The position numbers and the translations under genes were made by a program. This document shows positions 42,439-50,807 of a stretch of DNA of 64,000 bases, piece after piece. This stretch comes from Desulfuribacillus stibiiarsenatis (GTDB taxonomy: Bacteria; Bacillota; Bacilli; Desulfuribacillales; Desulfuribacillaceae). The stretch spans positions 119,561 to 183,560 of the forward strand of contig NZ_MJAT01000036.1 in NCBI RefSeq assembly GCF_001742305.1, written 5' to 3'. Position 1 is the stretch's first letter, and each line of letters starts with the position of its first letter. The notes beneath the pieces are model-generated. The model was not told the origin of the DNA and did no database searches. It worked only from the letters and a program-made list of their open reading frames with translations.

Positions 42439-43110
42439 TTAGCTCTCCCCTTTCATATCTAATTTACTGTATTGATTTAAATAAGCATCCCTCATGATAC
42501 TCACATCATGTTCATCTAAAATATGTGGTTTTCCAATGGATCGAGCAATTGAATAGATTTGTGCAGCTTTTTCAACTACTAAACATACCTTAAAAGCCTC
42601 GTGTACCGTTCGACCTATTCCTACAAATCCATGATTTGCAAGCAATACTCCATATTGATTTTGAATCGATTGTACGACCCCTTCCGCTAATTCACTACTT
42701 CCTGGAAGATAGTATGGAGCAACAGGTACGAATCCCCCAGCAATTTGTATCATATCCTCTATGATTGGCGGGATTGGCTCGCGAATAACAGAGAATGCGC
42801 TAGCATAAACGCTATGTGTATGCATAACACCATGTACATCTGGGCGGTTTTTTAACAATGCGATATGTAAGGCCTTTTCAGAAGAGGCCTGATATTTACC
42901 TTCTATATGTTGACCTTGCATATCAATGACAGGCAAGTCTTGTGGCGTAAGATTTTTATAATCGATTCCAGATGGTGTAACTACAATTAGATTATCCTCT
43001 TCTACCCTGGCACTTACATTTCCCCAAGTTGAAGCAACTAACTTGCTATGGACCATATCCATAGCAGATTCGTAAACAGCCTTTTGAGCTTGTGCAATTG
43101 TTCTATACAT
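42439..43110 (-). CDS. Class II aldolase (DHAP-shunt type)
   Basis: A 223-residue class II aldolase/adducin protein. TWGNVSARVEEDN, VTPSGIDY, SSEKALHIALLKNRPDV, MHTHSVYASAFS (zinc His pair) and LLANHGFVGIGR are the family blocks. By itself it would be called L-fuculose phosphate aldolase-like. Placed between mtnA and mtaD, it more likely cleaves 5-methylthioribulose 1-phosphate to dihydroxyacetone phosphate and 2-methylthioacetaldehyde. AGGGGTAATGAG lies upstream of ATG 43110. Substrate is an inference from context. Confidence 0.82.
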   Translation of the reverse strand: MYRTIAQAQKAVYESAMDMVHSKLVASTWGNVSARVEEDNLIVVTPSGIDYKNLTPQDLPVIDMQGQHIEGKYQASSEKALHIALLKNRPDVHGVMHTHSVYASAFSVIREPIPPIIEDMIQIAGGFVPVAPYYLPGSSELAEGVVQSIQNQYGVLLANHGFVGIGRTVHEAFKVCLVVEKAAQIYSIARSIGKPHILDEHDVSIMRDAYLNQYSKLDMKGES

Positions 43111-43139
43111 TTAACTCATTACCCCTAAAATCATAAGTT

Positions 43140-44171
43140 TTAAAAAAATGAACTCATTGTTTCTTTCGACGGTTTATGAATAATGCCTTTTTCCGTTATA
43201 ATTGCTGTAATATTCTGATGAGGAGTTACATCAAATGCTGGGTGGTAAGCAACTGCATCTTTTGGAGCAATAAACGTATCATATACTTTAATGACTTCTT
43301 CAGTACCCCGCTCTTCAATTTCGATTTCATCACCAGAATCAATTTGTAAATCGATAGTAGAAATTGGAGCTGCTACATAAAACGGTATGTTATGTTCTTT
43401 GGCAAGAACTGATAAAGAATATGTACCAATCTTATTCGCTACGTCGCCGTTTGCTGCAACACGATCAGCACCGACAATTACACAGTGGACTTTCCCTTGC
43501 TTCATCAGAAAACCGGCCATGTTATCAGTTACTAAAGTCACTGGAATGTTATCTTTCATTAATTCGAATGTCGTTAATCTTGATCCTTGTAAATATGGAC
43601 GAGTTTCACCAGCGTAAACATGAATGTTCTTGTTTTGTTCGTGGGCTGAGCGAATGACACCTAAAGCAGTACCATAATCAACTGTCGCTAATGCACCGGC
43701 ATTACAATGGGTGTATATTTGAGCTCCTTCAGGAATTAAGGTAGCTCCATAGGCACCCATTTTTTTGTTAATTTGAACATCATCTTCTGCTATCGTTTCT
43801 GCTTCTCTTACGATTTTCTCCACTAACTCAGGTACAGTAAAATTATCTTTATTCAGTTCAAGAAGATTTCTCATGCGCTGGATCGCCCAGAATAAATTTA
43901 CTGCGGTAGGTCGTGTGTTCGCAAGAATTTTTGCAGCATTATCTATTTTCTCCAAAAATTCATCTTTTTCCAAATTTCTATATTTTAGTGCAGCTAGTGC
44001 TAATCCAAACGCTGCTGTTGCGCCTATTGCTGGTGCTCCTCGAACAATCATATTTTTGATTGCTAAGGCAACATCTTCATAGTCACTATACTCAATCCAT
44101 TCTTCTTTATTTGGTAGTAAAAGCTGATTGATCAGCTTTAATCTTCTATTTTCCCATAACATAGGACGCAT
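43140..44171 (-). CDS. mtnA: S-methyl-5-thioribose-1-phosphate isomerase MtnA
   Basis: A 343-residue eIF2B-like sugar-phosphate isomerase. MIVRGAPAIGATAAFG, THCNAGALATVDYGTALGVIR (catalytic Cys in HCNAG), VYAGETRPYLQG and VIVGADRVAANGDVANKIGTY (catalytic Asp) are diagnostic. It converts methylthioribose 1-phosphate to the ribulose isomer. It follows mtnP by 15 bases and precedes the aldolase by 29, in one operon. It may also accept 5-deoxyribose 1-phosphate, as in reported shunts. Confidence 0.94.
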   Translation of the reverse strand: MRPMLWENRRLKLINQLLLPNKEEWIEYSDYEDVALAIKNMIVRGAPAIGATAAFGLALAALKYRNLEKDEFLEKIDNAAKILANTRPTAVNLFWAIQRMRNLLELNKDNFTVPELVEKIVREAETIAEDDVQINKKMGAYGATLIPEGAQIYTHCNAGALATVDYGTALGVIRSAHEQNKNIHVYAGETRPYLQGSRLTTFELMKDNIPVTLVTDNMAGFLMKQGKVHCVIVGADRVAANGDVANKIGTYSLSVLAKEHNIPFYVAAPISTIDLQIDSGDEIEIEERGTEEVIKVYDTFIAPKDAVAYHPAFDVTPHQNITAIITEKGIIHKPSKETMSSFF

Positions 44172-44186
44172 ATTTAAACCCCCTGA

Positions 44187-44987
44187 TTAAAATTTTCCTA
44201 ATTCAGCAGCTGCATATTGGCAATTGCAATCTCTAATAAGATCTTCATTTTCAATCATGTAGAAAAATAATTCTCTTATTCCTTTGATATTATTTGCCAT
44301 AACTTCCGAAACTTCTTTATGTGTTAATGGATGCTGCGATATCCCAGCACCATAATTGGTTACCATTGCAACAGTAGCATAGCATAATTCCTTTTCACGA
44401 GCTAATATTACTTCAGGAACATTGGTCATACCTACCACATCGCAATTCCAATTCGCATATAATGAAATCTCTGCTGGGGTCTCAAATCTAGGACCCTCAG
44501 TACAGATATAGGTACCGCGCTTATGAAAGTTTAAATTCAATTGTTGAGAAGCTTGTATTAAACGATCTCTCAGCTTGGGACAGTATGGGTTTGTTAGATC
44601 GATATGTGCCACACCGTCATCCCCATCGAAAAAAGTATAATTCCTTCTTTTCGTAAAATCAACGAACTGATCTAAAATCACAAAATCGCCAGGCCTATAA
44701 TCTAGCCTAAGTGACCCAACTGCAGCAGTAGCGAGGATTTTTTTTGCGTTAATCTTATGTATTGCTTCTATATTCGCGCGATAATTTACTTTATGTGGTG
44801 GTGTATGATGTTCTTTCCCGTGCCTTGCAATAAATGCAACTTTTTTATTAGCGTACGAACCGTGAATGACATTTACACATCCATATTTCGTATTTAGCAA
44901 TTCCTCTTTGGTATCTATCAGAAGCTCCGGATCATAAACCCCGGTACCACCTATGATTGCAATATCCGCTTGAATTTTTATTTCCAA
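44187..44987 (-). CDS. mtnP: S-methyl-5'-thioadenosine phosphorylase MtnP
   Basis: A 266-residue purine nucleoside phosphorylase of the MTAP type. IIGGTGVYDPELL, IARHGKEHHTPPHKVNYRAN, ATAAVGSLRLDYRPGDF, TEGPRFETPAEI, and MTNVPEVILAREKELCYATVAMVTNYGAG are signature blocks. It releases adenine and 5-methylthioribose 1-phosphate. Start TTG 44987 lies about eight bases after AAGGAG; a TTG at 44996 is inside that site. First gene of the operon, with a 15-bp palindrome and repeat copy B just upstream. Confidence 0.93.
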   Translation of the reverse strand: MEIKIQADIAIIGGTGVYDPELLIDTKEELLNTKYGCVNVIHGSYANKKVAFIARHGKEHHTPPHKVNYRANIEAIHKINAKKILATAAVGSLRLDYRPGDFVILDQFVDFTKRRNYTFFDGDDGVAHIDLTNPYCPKLRDRLIQASQQLNLNFHKRGTYICTEGPRFETPAEISLYANWNCDVVGMTNVPEVILAREKELCYATVAMVTNYGAGISQHPLTHKEVSEVMANNIKGIRELFFYMIENEDLIRDCNCQYAAAELGKF

Positions 44988-45000
44988 TAAAATCAACTCC

Positions 45001-45015
45001 TTAAGTTCAACTTAA
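45001..45015. promoter_or_regulatory. 15-bp palindrome upstream of mtnP
   Basis: TTAAGTTcAACTTAA is a perfect 7-1-7 palindrome. On the minus strand it abuts the mtnP ribosome site AAGGAG, so it could be an operator or an mRNA hairpin that affects ribosome access. No known regulator was matched. Confidence 0.4.
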
Positions 45016-45018
45016 ACA

Positions 45019-45105
45019 AAACTTGGCATACGCCAAGTCCTTAAGACGTAGGTGAATGCCTTAGTTGCCGTTACTTATAATCAGAATTTTTATAAATTCT
45101 GATTA
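45019..45105 (+). repeat. Palindromic intergenic repeat, copy B
   Basis: AACTTGGCATACGCCAAG then TCCTTAAGACGTAGGTGAATGCC and TTAGTTGCC. GGCA/TGCC and TACG/CGTA form the long stem; ACTTGGC/GCCAAGT is the competing short stem. A perfect AT-rich hairpin (TAATCAGAATT/AATTCTGATTA) follows at 45078-45105. It sits upstream of mtnP, which reads the minus strand. Confidence 0.75.
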
Positions 45106-45136
45106 TGCAAAAAAACCTAGGCAAATGCCTAGGTTC
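45106..45136 (-). terminator. Terminator of the ComEC-like gene
   Basis: CCTAGGCA/TGCCTAGG around AA; on the minus strand the stem is followed by seven T. It lies between the gene's stop at 45182 and repeat B. Confidence 0.9.
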
Positions 45137-45181
45137 ATTAAATCAATCCAAAATAAAAAAGTCAAGCTAGTGAATTATACT

Positions 45182-46066
45182 CTAATAGGCAGTAATATGA
45201 GTTTTTACATCATATTTAGCACCATCAGATGTTATAAGAATTGTGCCTTTCACATCATTTTGATACACATCAATCCAAGATTCTGTCAGTCGTTCTAATA
45301 CTCCATAGGATGGTCTATTATTATCTTCACGATCCCCACCAAGGATAATAGCTACTTGAGGATTTACTGTTTTAATAAACTCATCACTACAAGTAAGGCT
45401 CTGTCCATGATTCCCAACTTTTAAGATATGGGCTTTTATATGTTTAGGATATTTTTTTATCAATTCTTCTTCCGTTTCAAAATTACCATCAGACATATGA
45501 AGATAGGTAATTTCATTATGCCTAATGGAAAGTACTAATGGATTTTCAAAATATGCGACAATCTCTACTTGATCTTCAATATGTATCTTTTTCCCATCTG
45601 ACATTGTGATTACATTGCTCATTTTACTTATTGTCTGTTTTACATTATCTTCCATTCCTTCAGTCATAGATTTAGATATAAATAGATTTTTTATTGCAAT
45701 TTTTTTTGCGAGTTCTGGTAAAGCTCCACTATGATCAATTTCATTTGTAGTAATAAACAAAAAATCAATGGTCGTTATACCAAGTTCTTGAAGAATAAAT
45801 GATAATTTATTAAAACTCTCTACATTCCCAACATCTATAAGTATTACCTGATTTGTCGGAGTAAGCATGATTGTGGATTCACCTCTACCTAAATCGAGAT
45901 AATAGCTTTTGAAACTCTTTTCATTGGGTGTATCTTCAGAATCCTTTTTCGTATATCTTTCAATGTACTTCTCTTGCTTTGTAACGGGCAGGCTCATCCA
46001 AGTGAAGGAGGATAACATAAATGTAACCATTGATAATATAATCGTAAAATACCAAAATCGAGACAT
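45182..46066 (-). CDS. ComEC C-terminal-like MBL protein, motif-degenerate
   Basis: A 294-residue protein with one N-terminal membrane segment (residues 4-24) followed by a domain like the MBL part of ComEC. VILIDVGN, IDFLFITTNEIDHSGALP, ILKVGNHGQSLTCSDEFI and ILGGDREDNNRPSYGVLERL align with ComEC blocks. The HxHxDH metal motif is replaced by TNEIDH, so only the last Asp-His remain. Catalysis is therefore doubtful. The membrane channel domain of ComEC is absent. It may be a secreted-side, non-hydrolytic relative. GGAAGGA precedes ATG 46066. Confidence 0.7.
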   Translation of the reverse strand: MSRFWYFTIILSMVTFMLSSFTWMSLPVTKQEKYIERYTKKDSEDTPNEKSFKSYYLDLGRGESTIMLTPTNQVILIDVGNVESFNKLSFILQELGITTIDFLFITTNEIDHSGALPELAKKIAIKNLFISKSMTEGMEDNVKQTISKMSNVITMSDGKKIHIEDQVEIVAYFENPLVLSIRHNEITYLHMSDGNFETEEELIKKYPKHIKAHILKVGNHGQSLTCSDEFIKTVNPQVAIILGGDREDNNRPSYGVLERLTESWIDVYQNDVKGTILITSDGAKYDVKTHITAY

Positions 46067-46114
46067 AGTAATCCTTCCTCTTTTTATTTATATGTAATTA
46101 CTATGCCTCTAAAG

Positions 46115-48766
46115 TTACTTCCATTCATGGATTTCCTGAATAATATCATTTTGTGGAGCTATTTTAATTCTTGGTTGAGGTAATGATTGAATAAAATACT
46201 TACCATAGTTACTATCGATAATTCTACGATCATAAATGATTACAATTCCTTTGTCTGATTTCGATCGAATTAGACGTCCAAACCCTTGTTTAAAACGAAT
46301 GATTGCTTCAGGTACCGAGTACTCCATAAACGAGTTTTTCTTCTGTTTTTCAAGTAGTTCCGTCCGTGCTTCTATAACAGGAAGATTAGGAGGCCAAAAA
46401 GGAAGTTTGATAATACAAACGCACGTTAAGTTATCACCTGGAATATCGATTCCTTCCCAAAATGAATTCGCTCCTAATAATACAGCGTGATCGATTTCTT
46501 GAAAGCTATTTATCAATTGTGATCGATTTTTGCTGTCAATGTTTTGTCCTAGCAACTTAATAGTTGTTTCTGAAAGCAGGTCTTTTAGTTGATAGTAGAC
46601 AGTGCTAAGCATTTTATTAGATGTAAATAAAATTAATGCACGACCATGATTTGCTTGAATCACTTCTGCTAATGACTGACTAACATATTGACAAAACTCG
46701 TCTTCCATTTTTAAAGATGGTAAGTCTGAAGGTATATATAATATACTTTGTTTTTGATAATCAAAAGGTGAAGTTAATGCTAATGTTAATAATCGATCGT
46801 CTGCAAAATCTTCAGTTAAACCAAAGCGCTTAATTGAATATTTGAATGATTCGCGAATTGCTAAAGTGGCGGATGTCATTATACAGCTTTTTTTGTGTGT
46901 AAATATGTGTTCTTTGAGTAATGAACCTATATCTATAGGTACTGCATGTAACGTGACTTGGAAATAGTTTGCTCTCGTTTCGCTTTCTATCCAGTATACA
47001 TAATCTAAATTTTCTTCAGCAAAAAAGAATAGTAATTGTTCTTCAAGTGCTTGGAATTGTTTTTTCTGCGACAAAATATCTTTAACGTATTCATCTAATT
47101 TCCTATCTAAATCCTCTAACCGTAATAAAAGGTCATCTAGGTTTTTAAAAGTTTGCTTCATTGCTTTAGATACCAGCTGGAAATCGTCTAGTATATTTTG
47201 AAACGTAATTTTGGCTTTATGGTGCTGGCGTATACGGATCGTAATATTATCATTGCTATGGGCAGAATTTAGGGTTTTAATCCATACTATGATTTCTTGA
47301 AAGAGATGATCAATATATTCTTTTGCTTGAAATAGCTGTTGAGTAAAGTTATATAGAAGTTTCTGGAATTCATCTACTTCATCATTACCCTGATTACTTA
47401 GCAGCTTTATATATTCAGTAGCTTTTGGAATAGCACCAGTTCGTTCATCTTTGTATAAATAAGAAAAAATATTTTTGTACTGCTGATAAGAAAGGTTAAT
47501 ACCTAGGTGTTTCCCTGCTTCATCTTCTATATGGTGAGCCTCATCAAAGATAATATAATCATAAGGTGGTAGGATTTGGTGTTCCATTTTAATGTCAGTA
47601 AAAACCATTGCATGATTTGTAATTACTATATTCGCAAAATGTGCTTTTACCTTTGCCCGATGGTAATAGCAGTAAGAGAACCATAGGCATTTTTTATTCA
47701 AGCAGGTCTCGGTGTCACTTACTAAAGTAGACATATGATTGGCCGAATCAGAAGCTAGTTCCTCAATATCTCCAGTACTTGTCTCAGTAAGCCAGATTAA
47801 AATCTTTGCTAATAAAGTAAATTTCGATTGGTCATATATGTTGTGGTCGTAAAAGCTATGATTGAATTTTCTTAAACAAAGATAGTTAGCCCTACCTTTT
47901 AGTATACTAACCGTAAAATCATGGGAATATAGGTTTTTAAGTACTGGAATATCACGAGTAAAAATCTGTCTCTGTAATGGAATAGTGTGCGTTGAAATGA
48001 TAACTTTTTCCTGGCTTTGCAACGAGAAGTTAAGTGCTGGAATCAGATATGCCAATGTCTTGCCAGTACCGGTCCCAGCTTCAATCATTGCATGCTTATT
48101 CTCTGTTAATGCTTTATAAACCAAATGAAACATTTCTTGTTGCTGTGGTCTTGTTTCATATTCATTAAAAATTTCCTTAGAATTCTCTAGAGTGCTTAAA
48201 TGAACATTGGAATGCAAAGACAAATTTTGCTCATTATGAAATGATAACTCGTATTTCGTAAAGATATATTGATGATATGCAACAAGATTTGATGACAAAG
48301 AATCTGCACCTAACTGTTGTAATTTCATCTCTTCTACTTGAAATAAGAAGTGACTTAAAAATGAATGACTATTTCTTTTATATAATTCCTGTAGCCTTTG
48401 AATTATTAATAAAGGTGTCTCCTCTATCTTTACTTGTAATTCAGTATAAAGATCGACTAAGTCTTTAAATACTGGTATAGAGGTAGGTATTTCGCAAGAA
48501 GGAAAGAAAATTGCAGAAAGCTCTTGTAAATCTAAATACGAACCTGTAAATTCGCCGTAACCAGCTGCGGTCAATAAAGAATTTAAACAACTCATTTGGT
48601 TATGATTTAACAATACAAGATTATATTGATACAACAGCGGAAGTATTCCATTGATTTCCTGTTCATCTATTGCTTTCACTTCACATGATTCACTGGAATC
48701 TATAAGACAATATTCAAAAGACTGATTCGGTTTTAAATAAATACATATATGGTTATACCTGCTCAT
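46115..48766 (-). CDS. dinG: DinG-family ATP-dependent helicase with degenerate exonuclease domain
   Basis: An 883-residue superfamily 2 helicase. About 180 N-terminal residues keep an exonuclease-like outline (VLLNHNQ, YLDLQELSAIFFP) but not the catalytic acidic residues. Helicase motifs are MIEAGTGTGKTLAYL, IIFDEAHHIEDE, ANSFWEGIDIPGD and QGFGRLIRS. Between them LCLRKF and ETCLNKKCLWFSYCYYHRAK give four cysteines positioned like the Fe-S cluster of XPD/DinG enzymes. Start ATG 48766 lies six bases after AAGGAG. Repeat copy C lies just upstream. dinG-pan order follows B. subtilis. Confidence 0.92.
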   Translation of the reverse strand: MSRYNHICIYLKPNQSFEYCLIDSSESCEVKAIDEQEINGILPLLYQYNLVLLNHNQMSCLNSLLTAAGYGEFTGSYLDLQELSAIFFPSCEIPTSIPVFKDLVDLYTELQVKIEETPLLIIQRLQELYKRNSHSFLSHFLFQVEEMKLQQLGADSLSSNLVAYHQYIFTKYELSFHNEQNLSLHSNVHLSTLENSKEIFNEYETRPQQQEMFHLVYKALTENKHAMIEAGTGTGKTLAYLIPALNFSLQSQEKVIISTHTIPLQRQIFTRDIPVLKNLYSHDFTVSILKGRANYLCLRKFNHSFYDHNIYDQSKFTLLAKILIWLTETSTGDIEELASDSANHMSTLVSDTETCLNKKCLWFSYCYYHRAKVKAHFANIVITNHAMVFTDIKMEHQILPPYDYIIFDEAHHIEDEAGKHLGINLSYQQYKNIFSYLYKDERTGAIPKATEYIKLLSNQGNDEVDEFQKLLYNFTQQLFQAKEYIDHLFQEIIVWIKTLNSAHSNDNITIRIRQHHKAKITFQNILDDFQLVSKAMKQTFKNLDDLLLRLEDLDRKLDEYVKDILSQKKQFQALEEQLLFFFAEENLDYVYWIESETRANYFQVTLHAVPIDIGSLLKEHIFTHKKSCIMTSATLAIRESFKYSIKRFGLTEDFADDRLLTLALTSPFDYQKQSILYIPSDLPSLKMEDEFCQYVSQSLAEVIQANHGRALILFTSNKMLSTVYYQLKDLLSETTIKLLGQNIDSKNRSQLINSFQEIDHAVLLGANSFWEGIDIPGDNLTCVCIIKLPFWPPNLPVIEARTELLEKQKKNSFMEYSVPEAIIRFKQGFGRLIRSKSDKGIVIIYDRRIIDSNYGKYFIQSLPQPRIKIAPQNDIIQEIHEWK

Positions 48767-48806
48767 GGTTAACTCCTTAAACATTCATTATATGTATCAT
48801 AAAGAA

Positions 48807-48942
48807 AACTTGGCATTCGTCAAGCCTTTGGCGAGAGAATGCCTTAGTTACACTGACGCATTAACACAGCAGTTTACTGCTGATGTGTTGCTATTGCACA
48901 GCTATACTGTCGACATCAAAATATATACTTCTGATAGTATAA
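48807..48942 (+). repeat. Palindromic intergenic repeat, copy C, with inserted hairpin
   Basis: AACTTGGCATTCG then TCAAGCCTTTGGCGAGAGAATGCC and TTAGTTA. GGCATTCG pairs with CGA and AATGCC; CTTG.C/GCCAAG keeps one mismatch. About 50 bases with a further hairpin (AACACAGCAG/CTGCTGATGTGTT, about 48863-48889) separate it from the AT-rich tail TATACTGTC/GATAGTATA (48903-48942). Upstream of dinG. Confidence 0.7.
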
Positions 48943-48977
48943 CAAAAAACCTACAGTTTTTTAACTGCAGGTTTTCA
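48942..48977 (-). terminator. Terminator of the TPR protein gene
   Basis: AACCTACAGT and ACTGCAGGTT pair (one mismatch) around the TTTTTA loop; on the minus strand six T follow. It overlaps the last codons of the gene. Confidence 0.82.
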
Positions 48978-50367
48978 TTACTTTTCTATGGATGATTTTA
49001 TTTAACACTTGGATATAGAAAGAAGATTCAATAATTTTTGGTGAGTAATTGAGTGATGCTTTGAAGCTATTTAAAGATTTCTTATAGTCTTTCCGTTCTA
49101 ACCATAAGCAACCTAAATGATAGGCTAGAATTCCTAAGTAATTTTTTTCCTTGTTTTGTTGCAATCCATCAATTAAATATTGATAAGCTCTATCATATTG
49201 ATGTTGTAGTGTATATGCTTTTGACAGCCCAATCAAAGCAAAAAATTTTGGTTGTTCATGGTTATATAAAAGTTGAAATGTTTTTTCTGCTAAAAGACTT
49301 TCTCCACTTTGTAAATAAATCCATCCGAGGGTAAATGCATATGTTTTATTTTCTGGATCTAAAGTAATTGCTTTTAATATTTTCATTTTCGCTATATTAT
49401 ATTGCTCTTTAAAAATTGATAACCATGCTATCCGATATTGAATTTGTGAGTCTAATGGATGCAAATCCGCTAATTGTAAATATAGTTGATTTGCCATTTC
49501 TAATTGATTTGTAAGCTCATAAGCCTTCCCTAACGACAAACCTACTACGGTCTTTAAAGAAAGATCATAACTTCTTTTAAGGTGGTAAATTGCTTGTTTA
49601 AAATCTAATGTATATAAGTAACATTTTCCAAGTAAAAAACCGATTTCCCAATCGTTTTGATTCGATTCAAGTCCTTGCATAAAAATAGGAATCGCTGCAG
49701 TATATTTCTTTCGATTATAATGAGTCGCCCCTAAATTAAAATATGCATTTTTGAAATCAGGCGCATTTTCTACGACTTGTTCAAAGTACTTTTGTGATAA
49801 ATCATATTGCTTTGTTTGTGCATATAAACAACCTATCGCGTGATTTGTTAAAGCGAAGTATGGGTCATGGGGTTCAGAGAATAATAAAGCCTTTTTCAAT
49901 TCCTGTTCAGCTTCTTTCTCTTTTCCGATACTCATATAAGAAATTCCCAGATACACACGCGCCATAATAAAATTCGGATCTTGTTCGACGGTTTGTTTGA
50001 AGTAAGGAACACTGTTTTCGAACATTAACAAATCAAAGTAGCCAAGTCCTTTGCGGAACTTTGCCACTGAATCTTCATCAGCCATCCAGTACACAGTATT
50101 TGTATTTGTTGCTGATAATTTTGTTTCATTGAGTTCCTTAGAACCATCTTGATTTTGTTTATGATTCGTTAATTTATATTCATTATTTAAGATTTCAACA
50201 TACTCTTGTAAAATCATCCATTGTTTATATATATCGTCTCCTTCTTTTAAAATCATTGATATTTCATCATTAAGTTGTATTTTTTCTTCTACGGAAGCTG
50301 TATCCAAACTCTCATGGATCTGAACAAGCTTTTCGAATAAATCATCGAAATAGTAGTTAGAGGACAA
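48961..50367 (-). CDS. Tetratricopeptide repeat protein
   Basis: A 468-residue TPR protein. At least nine 34-residue repeats cover about residues 100-450, with cores such as ARVYLGISYMSIGKEKEAE, FALTNHAIGCLYAQTKQYDL, AYFNLGATHYNRKKYTAAIP and YAFTLGWIYLQSGES. The first ~90 residues are an acidic helical region without TPR pattern. TPR proteins are scaffolds; the partner is unknown. TTG 50367 is chosen because GGGGTGA, the right arm of the panD terminator, then serves as its ribosome site. A GTG at 50376 lies within that site. It resembles B. subtilis YpiA in type, but the position is different. Confidence 0.82.
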   Translation of the reverse strand: MSSNYYFDDLFEKLVQIHESLDTASVEEKIQLNDEISMILKEGDDIYKQWMILQEYVEILNNEYKLTNHKQNQDGSKELNETKLSATNTNTVYWMADEDSVAKFRKGLGYFDLLMFENSVPYFKQTVEQDPNFIMARVYLGISYMSIGKEKEAEQELKKALLFSEPHDPYFALTNHAIGCLYAQTKQYDLSQKYFEQVVENAPDFKNAYFNLGATHYNRKKYTAAIPIFMQGLESNQNDWEIGFLLGKCYLYTLDFKQAIYHLKRSYDLSLKTVVGLSLGKAYELTNQLEMANQLYLQLADLHPLDSQIQYRIAWLSIFKEQYNIAKMKILKAITLDPENKTYAFTLGWIYLQSGESLLAEKTFQLLYNHEQPKFFALIGLSKAYTLQHQYDRAYQYLIDGLQQNKEKNYLGILAYHLGCLWLERKDYKKSLNSFKASLNYSPKIIESSFYIQVLNKIIHRKVMKTCS

Positions 50368-50413
50368 AAAAATCACCCCACATCATTTTTCATCAGTTTT
50401 TGTATGTGGGGTG
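50366..50413 (-). terminator. Terminator after panD, overlapping the TPR gene ribosome site
   Basis: CACCCCACAT (50374-50383) and ATGTGGGGTG (50404-50413) pair perfectly; on the minus strand TGATTTTTTT follows. The same GGGGTGA is the likely ribosome site of the next gene. Confidence 0.85.
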
Positions 50414-50426
50414 TGCTTTATACATT

Positions 50427-50807
50427 TTATTTCACTGTCTTCGGTAATTCTTGATCTATAAAAGAAAATTCGTTATTTTCATCTAGAAGAATCAATTTTG
50501 GAACAAGCTGTTTCGCTTCTTCATTTGAAAACATACCATAAGAGATAATAATCACTCGGTCTCCTGGCTGAACTAGTCGAGCAGCGGCACCATTCAAGCA
50601 AATATCTCTTTTACCACGTTCCCCTGGTATAACATAGGTTTCGAATCGGGCTCCATTATTATTGTTAACGATTGCTACCTTTTCATTAGGTAGGATATCT
50701 GCTACCTCTAGTAGCTCTTCATCAATTGTAATACTTCCTACGTAGTTAAGATTAGCTTCTGTAACAGTCGCGCGATGAAGCTTAGACTTCATCATTGTTC
50801 TAAACAA
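50427..50807 (-). CDS. panD: Aspartate 1-decarboxylase PanD
   Basis: A 126-residue pyruvoyl enzyme making beta-alanine for pantothenate. [20 protein letters not shown] ends at the Gly-Ser (near residue 25) where self-cleavage creates the pyruvoyl group. Lys9 and Arg-containing [12 protein letters not shown] are present, and [19 protein letters not shown] is a second family block. TTG 50807 follows AGGGGTGA with good spacing. It overlaps the end of panC by eight bases. Confidence 0.95.
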   Translation of the reverse strand: MFRTMMKSKLHRATVTEANLNYVGSITIDEELLEVADILPNEKVAIVNNNNGARFETYVIPGERGKRDICLNGAAARLVQPGDRVIIISYGMFSNEEAKQLVPKLILLDENNEFSFIDQELPKTVK

